From a virus, in the IMG/VR virus record IMGVR_UViG_3300044835_000024, positions 1 to 46,349 of that record: DNA of 46,349 bases; one strand, 5' to 3'. Within the stretch, counting starts at the first letter, position 1; every line of letters starts with the position of its first letter. The notes under the pieces were generated by a model, which saw only the letters and a program-made list of their open reading frames with translations, was not told where the DNA came from and did no database searches. Made by a program: the position numbers and the translations under genes. Of this stretch, positions 27,843 through 36,182 are shown in pieces.

Positions 27843-29983
27843 GGGGCGCCGCCTGTTCCGCCATCACCGCCGCCAGAGCCTAGCAGCGCGGGATTCATCT
27901 GAATGCCCAGCATGTGCTTGATCTCGGGATCTTGCATCAGTTTGATCAGCGTCTGGATCAGCTTGGTCTCGTCGCGTTTGTCCTGCATCCCGTCCATAGC
28001 CTGCAATCTCTGACCCTGCACCGCCATCTTCTCTTGCATGGCTGCCTGCTGACGTTGCTGCATGTCCTGCTGTTCTTTCGGCGTCATCGGGCGATAGAGA
28101 TTCGACGGTGGCAGGGAATAGGTGTCGCAGAACAACTGCTCGATCGACTTGTAATCAGGCGTCATCATCTGCTGTTCGGCCATGCCCTGCACCAACTGCG
28201 GATTCAGCAGATACTGTGCCGCCACCATCATGCCGCCATTCTGCAGACCGGCTCTTGCCTTCATGCGGCTGCCGGCGTTCAGGTTGAAATCTACATCCGC
28301 GTTCAGCACATTGATGGGGTCAAACTGCAACTCCTGACCCTGTGGGCCGATGATTGACATCATCACGCCGGGGTCGAGGAACTTCTTGTTCAGGCCCAGC
28401 ATGATCTGCAGCAACGGCTGGAGCATGTCATCTTCGACGATGACCACCTGGTAGTGGACTCGCGTGCTGGTCGCCGCAGACTGCGTATTGATTCCCGTGG
28501 CTGTCCGGTTCGCGCTGTTGCCTCCGGAAGTCGGCGTTCCCAGGGAAGCCAGATCGGTCACACCTGTGACTTTCTGGCTGCGCTGGTCAATCTGGTCCAT
28601 CTCGATAAATGCCTGCTGGGTGACGTTGCCCATCTCCATGCGAATGACATCTTCGCCGGGCTTGTCCGCTTCCCATACCGCTCCGGGCCTCATGCGCAAC
28701 TGCCCGCGGCCGAAGACCATGCCACGCTTCTTGACGATCGGTGCATGCAGAATCAGGTTCAATTCATCGATGCGACCATTCAGGATGGCCATTGCTGCGG
28801 CTTGGTCGCTCTCCAGCACGTCGCAGATGCCCTGGCCGTAGAACCTGCCGGGTACGTCCGCATAGCACAAATCCATGTAGGGATTGGCGTCGTACTCGTT
28901 GGTCGTGTTGTAGATCGCCCTCTCTCGTCCGATGACCCATGCTGTTCGACTGGGTGACGTGTAGCAGAGCATCTCCATGCGTGCATTCTGCGGGTCTACT
29001 GACTGATCCTGCGTGGGTTGCCAGTTGCCGCCACGATAGCTTTCCGTGGTCTGTTTCGACATGTCGCCCATCGAATAGAATTTCTTGTTGGTGAGCTCGA
29101 TCAGCGTCGCATCGTCAGGAATGGTCATGTCCTGCATCCCGCGAAGCAACTGCAGGTCAACCACGCTCACCAAACGACGCTTCAGCGTGTACTGCGCTTC
29201 CTGCGGATTCGGACTGGAGCAGTTGGGGTCGATGTAGAAATCGCGCAGATCGATAAAGCGAAGAACGGGCTGCGAAAACCGGATCGGCACTTCTTTCTGC
29301 TCAAGCCACTGCTGCATTCTGCCAGTCGGCACCCTGGCTGGCATGCCGAAGGCCGTGGAGTCCTGCATCTCCGGACCCTGCTTGCGCTCCCAGAGCATCT
29401 TTTTGGTCAAGCCTTCTTCCCAGCCCCATTCGGCAATCCCGTTGCCATAGATAAGGTCGGATTTGTACATCTTGCGGAAGATGCTGCGCAGACTGTTGAA
29501 CTTGGTCTTGATTCCGTCCAGATTTTTCAATTGATACTGCAACAGTTGCTTGACCAGCAGGGCCTGCTCAATCGTGGTTCCTGGCTTGGATGGCAGCGCT
29601 TCGATGTCCAGATCGCCCTGAAAGATCGCCGACATCACCTGGGGTAGCAACGATTCAATCTGCTGGAATGCCTGATGCACCTGCAAGGAAGCTCGGGGGA
29701 TCTGCGTGCCTTCCCAAAACTTCTGCGTCACCCATGCCAGATAGGTCTGGTCGGCATTGCGCCAGCGCCAATCGTGGTTCTGCATGCGGTAGCTCTCGGC
29801 GGCGCTGAAGTCGCGCAGCACCACCTTGAGCGCCTGATCGTCGGACCAGGTACCTGACGTCGGCAGCGCCGTATTCATCCACTGCGGGGCGACAGGAGCC
29901 GTGTTTCCGGGCTTCGAGCCGTCTGCTGTGACTACCGGGCCTAATGAGCCTACATTATTGATAGTGTCGGGCAAATTCGTCAC
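27839..29983 (-). CDS. Portal protein, podovirus type
   Basis: A 714-aa protein that should form the dodecameric portal through which DNA is packaged and ejected. Size and order (directly after terminase) match P22-like portals of ~700-725 aa. Features are the N-terminal AESYRMQNHDWRWRNADQTYLAW, the wing/clip segment FYIDPNCSSPNPQEAQYTLKRR, DVPGRFYGQGICDVLESDQAAAMAILNGRIDELNLILHAP (stem region) and the C-terminal Gln/Met-rich barrel-like helix (KEQQDMQQRQQAAMQEKMAVQGQRLQAMDGMQDKRDETK). Translation starts at GTG in a GTGA overlap with the terminase stop. The Gly-rich end is probably flexible. Confidence 0.9.
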   Translation of the reverse strand: MTNLPDTINNVGSLGPVVTADGSKPGNTAPVAPQWMNTALPTSGTWSDDQALKVVLRDFSAAESYRMQNHDWRWRNADQTYLAWVTQKFWEGTQIPRASLQVHQAFQQIESLLPQVMSAIFQGDLDIEALPSKPGTTIEQALLVKQLLQYQLKNLDGIKTKFNSLRSIFRKMYKSDLIYGNGIAEWGWEEGLTKKMLWERKQGPEMQDSTAFGMPARVPTGRMQQWLEQKEVPIRFSQPVLRFIDLRDFYIDPNCSSPNPQEAQYTLKRRLVSVVDLQLLRGMQDMTIPDDATLIELTNKKFYSMGDMSKQTTESYRGGNWQPTQDQSVDPQNARMEMLCYTSPSRTAWVIGRERAIYNTTNEYDANPYMDLCYADVPGRFYGQGICDVLESDQAAAMAILNGRIDELNLILHAPIVKKRGMVFGRGQLRMRPGAVWEADKPGEDVIRMEMGNVTQQAFIEMDQIDQRSQKVTGVTDLASLGTPTSGGNSANRTATGINTQSAATSTRVHYQVVIVEDDMLQPLLQIMLGLNKKFLDPGVMMSIIGPQGQELQFDPINVLNADVDFNLNAGSRMKARAGLQNGGMMVAAQYLLNPQLVQGMAEQQMMTPDYKSIEQLFCDTYSLPPSNLYRPMTPKEQQDMQQRQQAAMQEKMAVQGQRLQAMDGMQDKRDETKLIQTLIKLMQDPEIKHMLGIQMNPALLGSGGGDGGTGGAP

Positions 29984-31719
29984 ATTCCTGTAAGGGCACT
30001 CACGGTGCCAGTCTCGTCACGGTCAAAGGGGCTGAAAGCCATCTCGCTCATCATCTTTTTGTAATCTCGTTTCGGCATAGGCTCGTCATCGTCTCCAAAG
30101 TTGCGTCCCATCACGTCTGAAACGGCTCCATCGCGCTCCAGCATGATGTCCACGCAGCAATCCAGAATGTCATCGTGCCGATATTTGGGAAATCCGCGAA
30201 TTTCGGCCAAAATATGCGATTTTCCGGTTAAATCATCGGCAAAACGGATGCCGCCGCTCGAAAACCACGGCTGCAGGCCCTTGATTTTCTGCTTTTTCGA
30301 TTGCTGGTTGTCTCTCGGCTGCGCATCGATCGGCAGCCACTTGTTGCGTTTCGCTTGTTCTCTCTGCAGGAAGGGAAGCAGCGTTCTTGCATGCGCTTCC
30401 TTCTCCATCTTCAGCTTGATCAGTCGCGGGTACCGCTCGAAGACTTCGAAAATCCATTCAATGACGGTGAAGACGTCAGGTCTGCCGTGCCAGAGGTCCA
30501 CGATATCCATCCGGCCGTCGGCCAGGAACCCGCCCACTGCAAGTGCCGAGTAATCGTTATCGAGTCCAAGCGCTCCCGTGTCCATGCCTGCGAGGTCCAA
30601 AGCTGCATAGAGTCCGTACCGCGGCATGATCTGGCTGATTCTGTCTCGTTTAACGAACTTGACGTCCTTGTCATCGGTGATCAGCCCCTCTCCCATCACG
30701 ATCGGCCTCATCAGGTACTGCGGAAACAGCACTGACGGGCCAGCCGTCTCGCTCATCTCGATATTCTTCAGTGCCTGGTAGCCCATCCGCTCCGGCCACA
30801 GAAACGGACCGGCGGGCCAGTTCGGCGCGGCCGAGCGCTCGATAATCTCGAACTCCGGCGCCATGCCCTGCTCTTTGCGCTTCGCTTCCGTCGAAATCAG
30901 CGAGCCATATAGGTCCGAGTAGTCGTATCTGGTACCGGCAACGTCCTGCCAGCCATTTGGGATCTCGCCCTCGCTCGTTTCAAGCAGCGGCGTCATCATG
31001 CCGAAGTGATACTTGACATCCTCGATCTGCCCCGGCGTCCTGCAGTTCTCTTTGTCTACGAGGTCATCATGCTTCTGGACATCGTAGTGACCGCCTGACA
31101 GCACCTTGCCCACCGTAGCGATGCGACAGCTCGGCTCCTTCCGCGTGATCTGCCGGCAGGGCAGCGTGAAGTTCTCGCTGTTGCCGAACGTGTCGACCTT
31201 ACCCTCTGGTGGACACCACTCCGGAAACAGAAACCGCAGCGTCTCGTTCTTGACGAAATGTCCTTTGACCGCGCTCAGGAAGCTCTTGGCTTGATCTTCG
31301 ATGCCCGATGACAGCAGAATGCGAACATCGGGGTAGTTGATCAGCCATTGAATCGTGTGTGCTTCCGTGATCACCGTCGTCTTCAAGTGACCGCGGGGAT
31401 AGAGGAACAACTTCTTCCGTCCACCCTTCAGATCCCACATCTCGACCTTCGGCTTGCCCAGCAGCTTTCTCAGCCCATACGCCGTGTTCAGATCGTCGAT
31501 CGTTTGGTGTGGCTCATCCCAACCTTCGAACTTCTGCAGCGCATCCAGAATCGGTCCATGCACCCGTTGCGAGACATCCTTATGTCCCAGCGCCGTATTG
31601 CATAGCCACAGCAGGTCTGTCCGCGCTCTCTCACGGCTGCGCTTCCAGCCAATGAAGAATGCTGGGACCTGCTCTTTGGTCAGACCGATCTGCTTATGCG
31701 GCGGCTTTTGGAAGGCCAT
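29980..31719 (-). CDS. terL: Terminase large subunit
   Basis: A 579-aa packaging motor. The ATPase Walker A is FLYPRGHLKTTV (PRGHLKTT at about 108-115), followed by VRILLSSGIEDQAKSFLSAVKGHF and a Walker B-like region near YDVQKHDDLVDKENC (213-226). The C-terminal RNase H-like nuclease shows YAALDLAGMDTGALG (Asp 375), YSALAVGGFLADG and the final KYRHDDILDCCVDIML with its catalytic acidic pair. Length and domain order are standard. It overlaps the portal gene and is separated by one base from the SGNH gene upstream. The small subunit lies 5 kb away, an uncommon split. Confidence 0.93.
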   Translation of the reverse strand: MAFQKPPHKQIGLTKEQVPAFFIGWKRSRERARTDLLWLCNTALGHKDVSQRVHGPILDALQKFEGWDEPHQTIDDLNTAYGLRKLLGKPKVEMWDLKGGRKKLFLYPRGHLKTTVITEAHTIQWLINYPDVRILLSSGIEDQAKSFLSAVKGHFVKNETLRFLFPEWCPPEGKVDTFGNSENFTLPCRQITRKEPSCRIATVGKVLSGGHYDVQKHDDLVDKENCRTPGQIEDVKYHFGMMTPLLETSEGEIPNGWQDVAGTRYDYSDLYGSLISTEAKRKEQGMAPEFEIIERSAAPNWPAGPFLWPERMGYQALKNIEMSETAGPSVLFPQYLMRPIVMGEGLITDDKDVKFVKRDRISQIMPRYGLYAALDLAGMDTGALGLDNDYSALAVGGFLADGRMDIVDLWHGRPDVFTVIEWIFEVFERYPRLIKLKMEKEAHARTLLPFLQREQAKRNKWLPIDAQPRDNQQSKKQKIKGLQPWFSSGGIRFADDLTGKSHILAEIRGFPKYRHDDILDCCVDIMLERDGAVSDVMGRNFGDDDEPMPKRDYKKMMSEMAFSPFDRDETGTVSALTGM

Positions 31720-31720
31720 C

Positions 31721-33976
31721 TCAGTAAGGCGTGCAGGTCAGGTCGTAGGTCATGCCCGCCGTAGCTGTGTGCGTCACAGTCACCGTCCCGGCCGCCTTGG
31801 TGCTGATAAAAGTGGTGCCTAGATTCGTCGCCGCGCTTGCGTTCGTTGCCCCCAGCGAGCAATGACCGCTCGTTGTACTGCCAGTGATGGTGGCAACGTC
31901 GCTCGTCGCTGCGGTGGTTGTCAAACTAGCGGCCGCCACCTGTGCTGGATCAACTCTCCACCAAACGCCTCCGCCTGATCCTCCAGATGATGCCAGCGTC
32001 ACTCCGGAATTTACTGGTATGCTCCCGTTTGCATCGCCACCTGAGGCACCCGCGATAATGAGTGCCGCGCTGCCGTCATAGTTCACTATGTGCAGGATTC
32101 GGCCTGAAGGCATGGCCGTTAACGTTACGGTGCTTCCGCTTTTATCAAATACAACCTGATCGCTGGATGAGACCGTATAGCTCGCAGTTTGGATGTTCGG
32201 CACTAGTTGTGTGGGAGGAATGGAGGAGAGGAGAAACCAGTTATTAGTCGCTACTCCTAACGTCTGAGCGCACTGACCGGGGGGGATCGCAAAGCTGTTG
32301 CCATTGCCGGAGAAAGCGCCGCCTCCAGTAACGTTAAGACTTCCTCCGCCCGCTAAGGAGCTGTTGCAGAGCGTGAAGACTTTGCCATTCAATGCATTTC
32401 CCCACGCGGGGTAAGTTAGAGTGTGCGCCCCGGTATCGAATACGAGGGAATCATTGAAGAACAGCGTGGAATCCGCACTTAGAGTTTTCACGCTGTTCGG
32501 AACAAAGGGCGATGTGATGAACCAGTTGTTGGTTGCCACGGCGGTAGTCTGCGCGCACTGTCCCGCTGGGATTGTGAAACTATTTCCTGTTCCGACTCCC
32601 GCCCCGCCCGTCACGGTTACAACGTCTGAAGAAAATATATCGTTGCAAAGGACATAACTCTTTCCGTTGAGCGCGCTCGTCCATGATGGGTATGTCAGCG
32701 TAAAGCCGCTTTGCTCAAAGACAGTAGTATCGGATGCCTGCAAGGTATAGTTCGCCCCGACGACGGTCGGTGTGTTAATGGTCGAGGCGGGAAGTCCAGG
32801 CAGCAACTTCATCGAATAAAACACCGCCTGCGCAACTTCTGATCCACCGATCGGGTTGACGTGCAGAGTGTTTTGTATATCACCCGCCGCAGTAGTCATC
32901 GGCACATATTGATCGACTGGCGTATAGAACAGTTTCAGGCCATCGGCGACAAGCAGGCTGTAATTCGCCAGAATATCGGCGCGGTAGGCGTTCACGTTCG
33001 ACTGAAGATTGCCGTTTGCCTGATTAAAGATCGTCATATCCAGCACGTACGGCAGTGTTGCTGCCATTGCGTTGGATGGCGTTCCCATACCCGCTATCGC
33101 CATCGTCCCTGAGCCGGTCTGAGTAAAGAGGACGGTATGCGAGCCAGCAGATACCGGAACCCTGATAAGTCCGGGCGCTGTCGTCAATGCGTTCTGCGTA
33201 CTGATAGGGCCAGCAAACGCCGTGGAGACGGATACCGCGCTGCCACCATCCACCGCGTAGGTCCAGGTACCGGTGTCACCATCTATATAGCGTGCCCAGA
33301 TGTACAGCGGCCCTCCCGTGGTTGTCAGCGAGAGAGTGATAGTGGACCCTGGTGCCGTGCAGGCCTCGCCCGTGACTGCTGCATAAGTCGTATCATTCGC
33401 GCACGTCCCGGTCGTCGTGCCCGTCGAGCCTGCGACTCTTGAAGTCGATGGGGTTGCAAGATGCGTGAGCACCGCCTGATCGCAGGCGTTGAAGGTCGCC
33501 TCGTATGCGCCCGAACCTTTGGCATTTGCATCATTGGTGCCGATCATCAGCGAGCGGAACGGCTGCGGCCCAACAATGCTAGGAAGATCGAAGTTAAAAG
33601 CATGTGACGCGGCATCGCACGCCTGATCGCCGCTGATAGCACGATTTGTGATTGCTGCACTTAGATATGCCCCGACGCGGTTAGGCCAACACGTGGCCGT
33701 GCCTTGGTAAAAACAGGTTGAGCCTGATTGATATGCGGTGTTGCTGTCTCCGTAGAAGATCGCTGCGCTTGGATTCAATGCCGGCGACTGAATTATGGGT
33801 GCACCGATAGGCCCCTGGAATGCCTGTGGGTTCGGGGTCGTCAGTGAGGCACCGTTCGCGCCTATCCCTGGATTGTTGATCCCCCCGCCACCGGATGGCT
33901 GGTTGATCTGGGCATGGGCCCCTAAAGCAAAAAGGCCAGCCACGAGGCTGACCGCAACCTTGTATACAGTTCTCAT
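31721..33976 (-). CDS. SGNH/GDSL-hydrolase spike with signal peptide and tandem C-terminal repeats
   Basis: A 751-aa protein starting at ATG in an ATGA overlap. Residues 1-23 (KVAVSLVAGLFALGAHAQ) are a clear Sec leader with AHA-Q cleavage. The SGNH domain has block I FYGDSNTAY (Ser 78), block III MIGTND (Asn 148) and a later LHVNPIGG His, the catalytic set of sugar O-acetyl esterases. An inserted beta-sandwich region (about 200-300, TITLSLTTTGGPLYIWARYIDG) is probably carbohydrate-binding. The C-terminal ~300 residues hold repeats of about 90 aa (YTLQASDTTVFEQSGFTLTYPSW, then TLFFNDSLVFDTGAHTLTYPAW, then YTVSSSDQVVFDKSGSTVTL). A deacetylating receptor-binding protein is likely. Confidence 0.8.
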   Translation of the reverse strand: MRTVYKVAVSLVAGLFALGAHAQINQPSGGGGINNPGIGANGASLTTPNPQAFQGPIGAPIIQSPALNPSAAIFYGDSNTAYQSGSTCFYQGTATCWPNRVGAYLSAAITNRAISGDQACDAASHAFNFDLPSIVGPQPFRSLMIGTNDANAKGSGAYEATFNACDQAVLTHLATPSTSRVAGSTGTTTGTCANDTTYAAVTGEACTAPGSTITLSLTTTGGPLYIWARYIDGDTGTWTYAVDGGSAVSVSTAFAGPISTQNALTTAPGLIRVPVSAGSHTVLFTQTGSGTMAIAGMGTPSNAMAATLPYVLDMTIFNQANGNLQSNVNAYRADILANYSLLVADGLKLFYTPVDQYVPMTTAAGDIQNTLHVNPIGGSEVAQAVFYSMKLLPGLPASTINTPTVVGANYTLQASDTTVFEQSGFTLTYPSWTSALNGKSYVLCNDIFSSDVVTVTGGAGVGTGNSFTIPAGQCAQTTAVATNNWFITSPFVPNSVKTLSADSTLFFNDSLVFDTGAHTLTYPAWGNALNGKVFTLCNSSLAGGGSLNVTGGGAFSGNGNSFAIPPGQCAQTLGVATNNWFLLSSIPPTQLVPNIQTASYTVSSSDQVVFDKSGSTVTLTAMPSGRILHIVNYDGSAALIIAGASGGDANGSIPVNSGVTLASSGGSGGGVWWRVDPAQVAAASLTTTAATSDVATITGSTTSGHCSLGATNASAATNLGTTFISTKAAGTVTVTHTATAGMTYDLTCTPY

Positions 33977-34308
33977 TTCCCCAACTTGTAATAGACCGTG
34001 CCCGAGACCTGCACGGCCGCGCTCAAGTTGATGTAGAACCCGCCCGCCGCACCTGTCCCCGCCCCGCACACGTACCGCTCAAACGTCGGGGCAAAGTCAA
34101 TCGACCCATCCGCCACCAGGGGAATCGGGCCAGTCAGCAAGGTGCTCGTTCCATTCTTCAACGTCACCGTCACGGCGCCGCCGGCCACAATCGTCAGCCC
34201 ATAGATCGTTACCGGACCTGTAGCATTCTGCAGCACCAGGTTGTCTCCAGATGCGCTAATGCTCACCGGAGCCTGACGGCAGTTCTGCACAACATTCAGA
34301 TCCGCCAT
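33973..34308 (-). CDS. Beta-rich decoration-like protein
   Basis: A 111-aa protein: LNVVQNCRQAPVSISASGDNLVLQNATGPVTIYGLTIVAGGAVTVTLKNGTSTLLTGPIPLVADGSIDFAPTFERYVCGAGTG. Short strands separated by Gly/Asn/Ser turns predict a small beta-sandwich, with two Cys that may pair. It ends in SGTVYYKLGK. It adjoins a gene of like size and style, and both precede the SGNH spike, so they could be spike partners or capsid decoration. ATG directly follows the previous stop. Family not recognised. Confidence 0.6.
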   Translation of the reverse strand: MADLNVVQNCRQAPVSISASGDNLVLQNATGPVTIYGLTIVAGGAVTVTLKNGTSTLLTGPIPLVADGSIDFAPTFERYVCGAGTGAAGGFYINLSAAVQVSGTVYYKLGK

Positions 34309-34617
34309 CTACATCCCGCCTTCGAGCGTGTAGTAGATCGCTAGGTTCTCAGCCGTACCCGCATCCGCCCAATACACCGCCGCCCCCGTCTGGCCTGTGT
34401 AATACGGCGTGCCATCATAAGCCATCACCCCGACAGCCACCGGAAACGATAACGTCGGCGCCGTCTGCAGATTCCCAATCACCGCTCCTGCCACAGACGA
34501 CACTACCTTCCAAATCCGGTAATTCCGTCCAGCCACCGCAGGCAACAACACCGCTCCACCCGCCCCCGGACCAGTCCCCACAAAATTCAGGACTCGAAAC
34601 GTTATAATGTCGGCCAT
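34309..34617 (-). CDS. Beta-rich small virion-type protein
   Basis: A 102-aa protein: ADIITFRVLNFVGTGPGAGGAVLLPAVAGRNYRIWKVVSSVAGAVIG, then LSFPVAVGVMAYDGTPYYTGQTGAAVYWADAGTAENLAIYYTLEGG. The repeated Val/Ala/Gly strands predict a small jelly-roll. It resembles its neighbour in composition and in starting with MAD. Placement upstream of the spike and terminase suggests a decoration or spike-base protein. No signal peptide or enzyme motif. Confidence 0.6.
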   Translation of the reverse strand: MADIITFRVLNFVGTGPGAGGAVLLPAVAGRNYRIWKVVSSVAGAVIGNLQTAPTLSFPVAVGVMAYDGTPYYTGQTGAAVYWADAGTAENLAIYYTLEGGM

Positions 34618-34818
34618 CTACCACCCCGTCCCATTCTGCGTCGGCCCACTCGCCAACGCCGCCTGCATCGCCTTCCGCTTCTTCTTCTGCTGACCAACCA
34701 CCTGTGTCAACGCCGTCAAATGCTGCTGCGCTACGCCTGAAGGCTTCACTGACGTCAACCCACCACTGCGGAGTGGTTGGCTCGTGGTTTCCCTAGCTCT
34801 GCCGAGCGGACTTTGCAT
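34618..34818 (-). CDS. Basic 66-aa protein
   Basis: Starts at the ATG preceded by GGAGGCGCAAA, overlapping the gene before it. Content: MQSPLGRARETTSQPLRSGG, then SGVAQQHLTALTQVVGQQKKKRKAMQAALASGP. The Lys/Arg-rich helix QQKKKRKAMQ could bind DNA or a protein surface. Similar basic short proteins precede spike and terminase genes in relatives. An extension upstream is out of keeping with the ribosome site. Function unknown. Confidence 0.55.
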   Translation of the reverse strand: MQSPLGRARETTSQPLRSGGLTSVKPSGVAQQHLTALTQVVGQQKKKRKAMQAALASGPTQNGTGW

Positions 34819-34942
34819 TTTGCGCCTCCGCGTATTGCTCCAACTCTTCAATCTTGATGTTCGGCGGATCCGCACACGGGATACACGCCCCGGGCCCGAT
34901 CTTTAAGCGGATACAGGCACTCTTGAACTCTTCCGCCGTCAT
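34793..34942 (-). CDS. 49-aa Cys-containing protein
   Basis: A short frame starting in an ATGA overlap with the zinc-finger gene upstream and ending 26 bases inside the next. Sequence: TAEEFKSACIRLKIGPGACIPCADPP, then IKIEELEQYAEAQNAKSARQS. Three Cys occur (SACI, GACIPC). It ends by supplying GGAGGCG as the ribosome site of the next gene. Function unknown; the overlaps at both ends argue that it is translated. Confidence 0.55.
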   Translation of the reverse strand: MTAEEFKSACIRLKIGPGACIPCADPPNIKIEELEQYAEAQNAKSARQS

Positions 34943-35100
34943 TCCTCACCCTTCTCCGGCCATGGCTTTGTCTTTCCTTCACATCGCGGACATGCCACCT
35001 TCGATGTCACTCCGTCCTGCGAGTTGAACACCCAACCGTTCCCCAAACACATCAGGCATGGATCGCTGTGCGGATAAGGTAACTGCTCTGCGTCGCTCAT
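34939..35100 (-). CDS. 53-aa zinc-finger protein
   Basis: The product SDAEQLPYPHSDPCLMCLGNGWVF continues with CPRCEGKTKPWPEKGEE. The CLMC...CPRC spacing (about 24 residues between pairs) is a classic small zinc ribbon, and LCLGNGW/RCEGKTK resemble DnaJ-type or rubredoxin-like knuckles. ATG overlaps the previous stop, and the stop overlaps the next ATG. Similar short CxxC...CxxC proteins occur in the early operon. Function unknown. Confidence 0.65.
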   Translation of the reverse strand: MSDAEQLPYPHSDPCLMCLGNGWVFNSQDGVTSKVACPRCEGKTKPWPEKGEE

Positions 35101-35270
35101 CCTGCCTCACCCTTCTCATACAAATCCCGCTTCGCCCTTAATAAACCAATCGCTATCAGCAAAGCGTTCTTCCCATCCTTCGACTTGATGTCCCGCTCCA
35201 GCTTTCCCAACAACACAATCGAATCCCGCAACACCTCGGCACGCACCGCGTTGTCACTCGCCTGAGTCAT
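35097..35270 (-). CDS. 57-aa helical protein
   Basis: Starts at MTQASDNAVRAEVLRDSIV, chosen because the upstream ATG has no ribosome site; it overlaps the previous gene by 17 bp. The rest (LLGKLERDIKSKDGKNALLIAIGLLRAKRDLYEKGEAG) is amphipathic helix. No Cys. It belongs to the run of small late genes between the terminase small subunit and the spike. Function unknown. Confidence 0.55.
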   Translation of the reverse strand: MTQASDNAVRAEVLRDSIVLLGKLERDIKSKDGKNALLIAIGLLRAKRDLYEKGEAG

Positions 35271-35499
35271 TCCGGGCCCTCTGTAAATTGGGACTGCAAC
35301 CAAATTCGTTGAACGGCTTCACCTTCGCAGACCTCAACGCCTCGCAAGCTCTCGCCATCGCACCGGGCAGCGTTTTATCCGCATACGTGGTCCGACCGCG
35401 ATGAAAGGCAAAGCCACCCCGCACCGCATAGATCTTCAGCGGCAGATCGTAGTAGCGACGCCACATGTGCCAGAGTCGTTCTTTAGTGGCCGGCATCAA
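35254..35499 (-). CDS. 81-aa basic protein
   Basis: ATGATG start in an ATGA overlap with the KTSC gene. Content: PATKERLWHMWRRYYDLPLKIYAVRGGFAFHRGRTTYADKTLPGAMARACEALRSAKVKP. Trp/Arg/Tyr-rich, mixed helix and strand. It looks like a compact basic domain (IYAVRGGFAFHRGR as a strand pair) that might bind nucleic acid, but no family is recognised. The position is conserved only by gene order. Confidence 0.6.
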   Translation of the reverse strand: MMPATKERLWHMWRRYYDLPLKIYAVRGGFAFHRGRTTYADKTLPGAMARACEALRSAKVKPFNEFGCSPNLQRARNDSGE

Positions 35500-35708
35500 T
35501 TCACCTTCCGGAACTTGTGCTTCCCATCCACCTCACCGCGAAAGAATCCGCCCTTGCTCGGCGCACTCATCAACTCCACATGCTTCCCAGCCGGCACTCC
35601 CGCATAGTGATACTCCGCACCGTTCTTGAACCGCACTCCAAGCGTCTTCGTCGCCTCGTCATACCCAATCTCCGCAATGTGCCCCGAGGTCACTTTTTTA
35701 AAGTCCAT
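35496..35708 (-). CDS. KTSC-domain protein
   Basis: A 70-aa protein: DFKKVTSGHIAEIGYDEATKTLGVRFKNGAEYHYAGVPAGKHVELMSAPSKGGFFRGEVDGKHKFRKV. This is a full KTSC domain: S-x-I-x-x-x-GYD, TL-x-V-x-F-x-N-G-x-Y-x-Y-x-x-VP, and A-x-S-x-GxF. KTSC domains occur alone in phages and fused to lysyl-tRNA synthetase-like proteins elsewhere; the biochemical role is unknown. The ATG shares a base with the upstream stop. Family call is confident. Confidence 0.85.
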   Translation of the reverse strand: MDFKKVTSGHIAEIGYDEATKTLGVRFKNGAEYHYAGVPAGKHVELMSAPSKGGFFRGEVDGKHKFRKVN

Positions 35709-35989
35709 CACGCTACCAACTTGCTCATACGCGCCTTTACCGCTTCGTCCCGCGTGGCGAATACGCGGCACCCCGGATAGCAGTCCCACCAGAGTTCCCC
35801 ATCGAGCGCATACCCCTCCCCGCCGGGGTAGAAAGGGTGCCTGTCGGGGTGATAGTGCTGCTCTCTGACCGTGGCCTCAACGATCGAGTACCCGCCGAAT
35901 CCGCGAAAAGTCTTATGGTGGCACCGGTCGCGCACCCACACCTTGTCGCCAACGTTGAAACGGTAGGGACACTCCGTATTTGCAGTCAT
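35708..35989 (-). CDS. 93-aa beta-barrel-like protein
   Basis: Begins MTANTECPYRFNVGDKVWVRDR, then YSIVEATVREQHYHPDRHPFYPGGEGYALDGELWWDCYPGCRVFATRDEAVKARM. The YRFNVGDKVWVRDR start and the following strand pattern resemble phage SH3-like or KOW-type small proteins. A final helix. ATG is embedded in a 15-bp repeat shared with the next gene upstream. Function unknown. Confidence 0.6.
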   Translation of the reverse strand: MTANTECPYRFNVGDKVWVRDRCHHKTFRGFGGYSIVEATVREQHYHPDRHPFYPGGEGYALDGELWWDCYPGCRVFATRDEAVKARMSKLVA

Positions 35990-36182
35990 AAAATTTCAGG
36001 CGCGGAACCTACTTGGAAGCCCTTAGGCGCTCCTCTAACTCTCGGTAGTCAATCGGCTCTGCTTCTCTAGCCCGGGCAGCCTGCCTCAGTACGTCGTTGA
36101 CCATCCAGTCCACCTCAGGTGAGATCCCGCCAAATCGCTCCCAGACCGACTTCTCCACTTCTTTAAGAGTCATAAAATTTCA
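35984..36182 (-). repeat. 15-bp start-associated direct repeat
   Basis: On the minus strand TGAAATTTTATGACT covers the start codon of two consecutive small genes (35998-35984 and 36182-36168). The copies match exactly over untranslated bases and the first two codons, whereas the genes that follow are unrelated. This is a second example of conserved DNA at gene junctions. Confidence 0.8.
36009..36173 (-). CDS. 54-aa helical acidic-basic protein
   Basis: ATG with CAGGAG ten bases before, inside the repeated TGAAATTTTATGACT. Product: TLKEVEKSVWERFGGISPEVDWMVNDVLRQAARAREAEPIDYRELEERLRASK. Helical with a Trp-rich first part and no Cys. It is short but the frame, ribosome site and matching repeat support it. 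It is part of the small-gene run after the terminase small subunit. Function unknown. Confidence 0.65.
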   Translation of the reverse strand: MTLKEVEKSVWERFGGISPEVDWMVNDVLRQAARAREAEPIDYRELEERLRASK

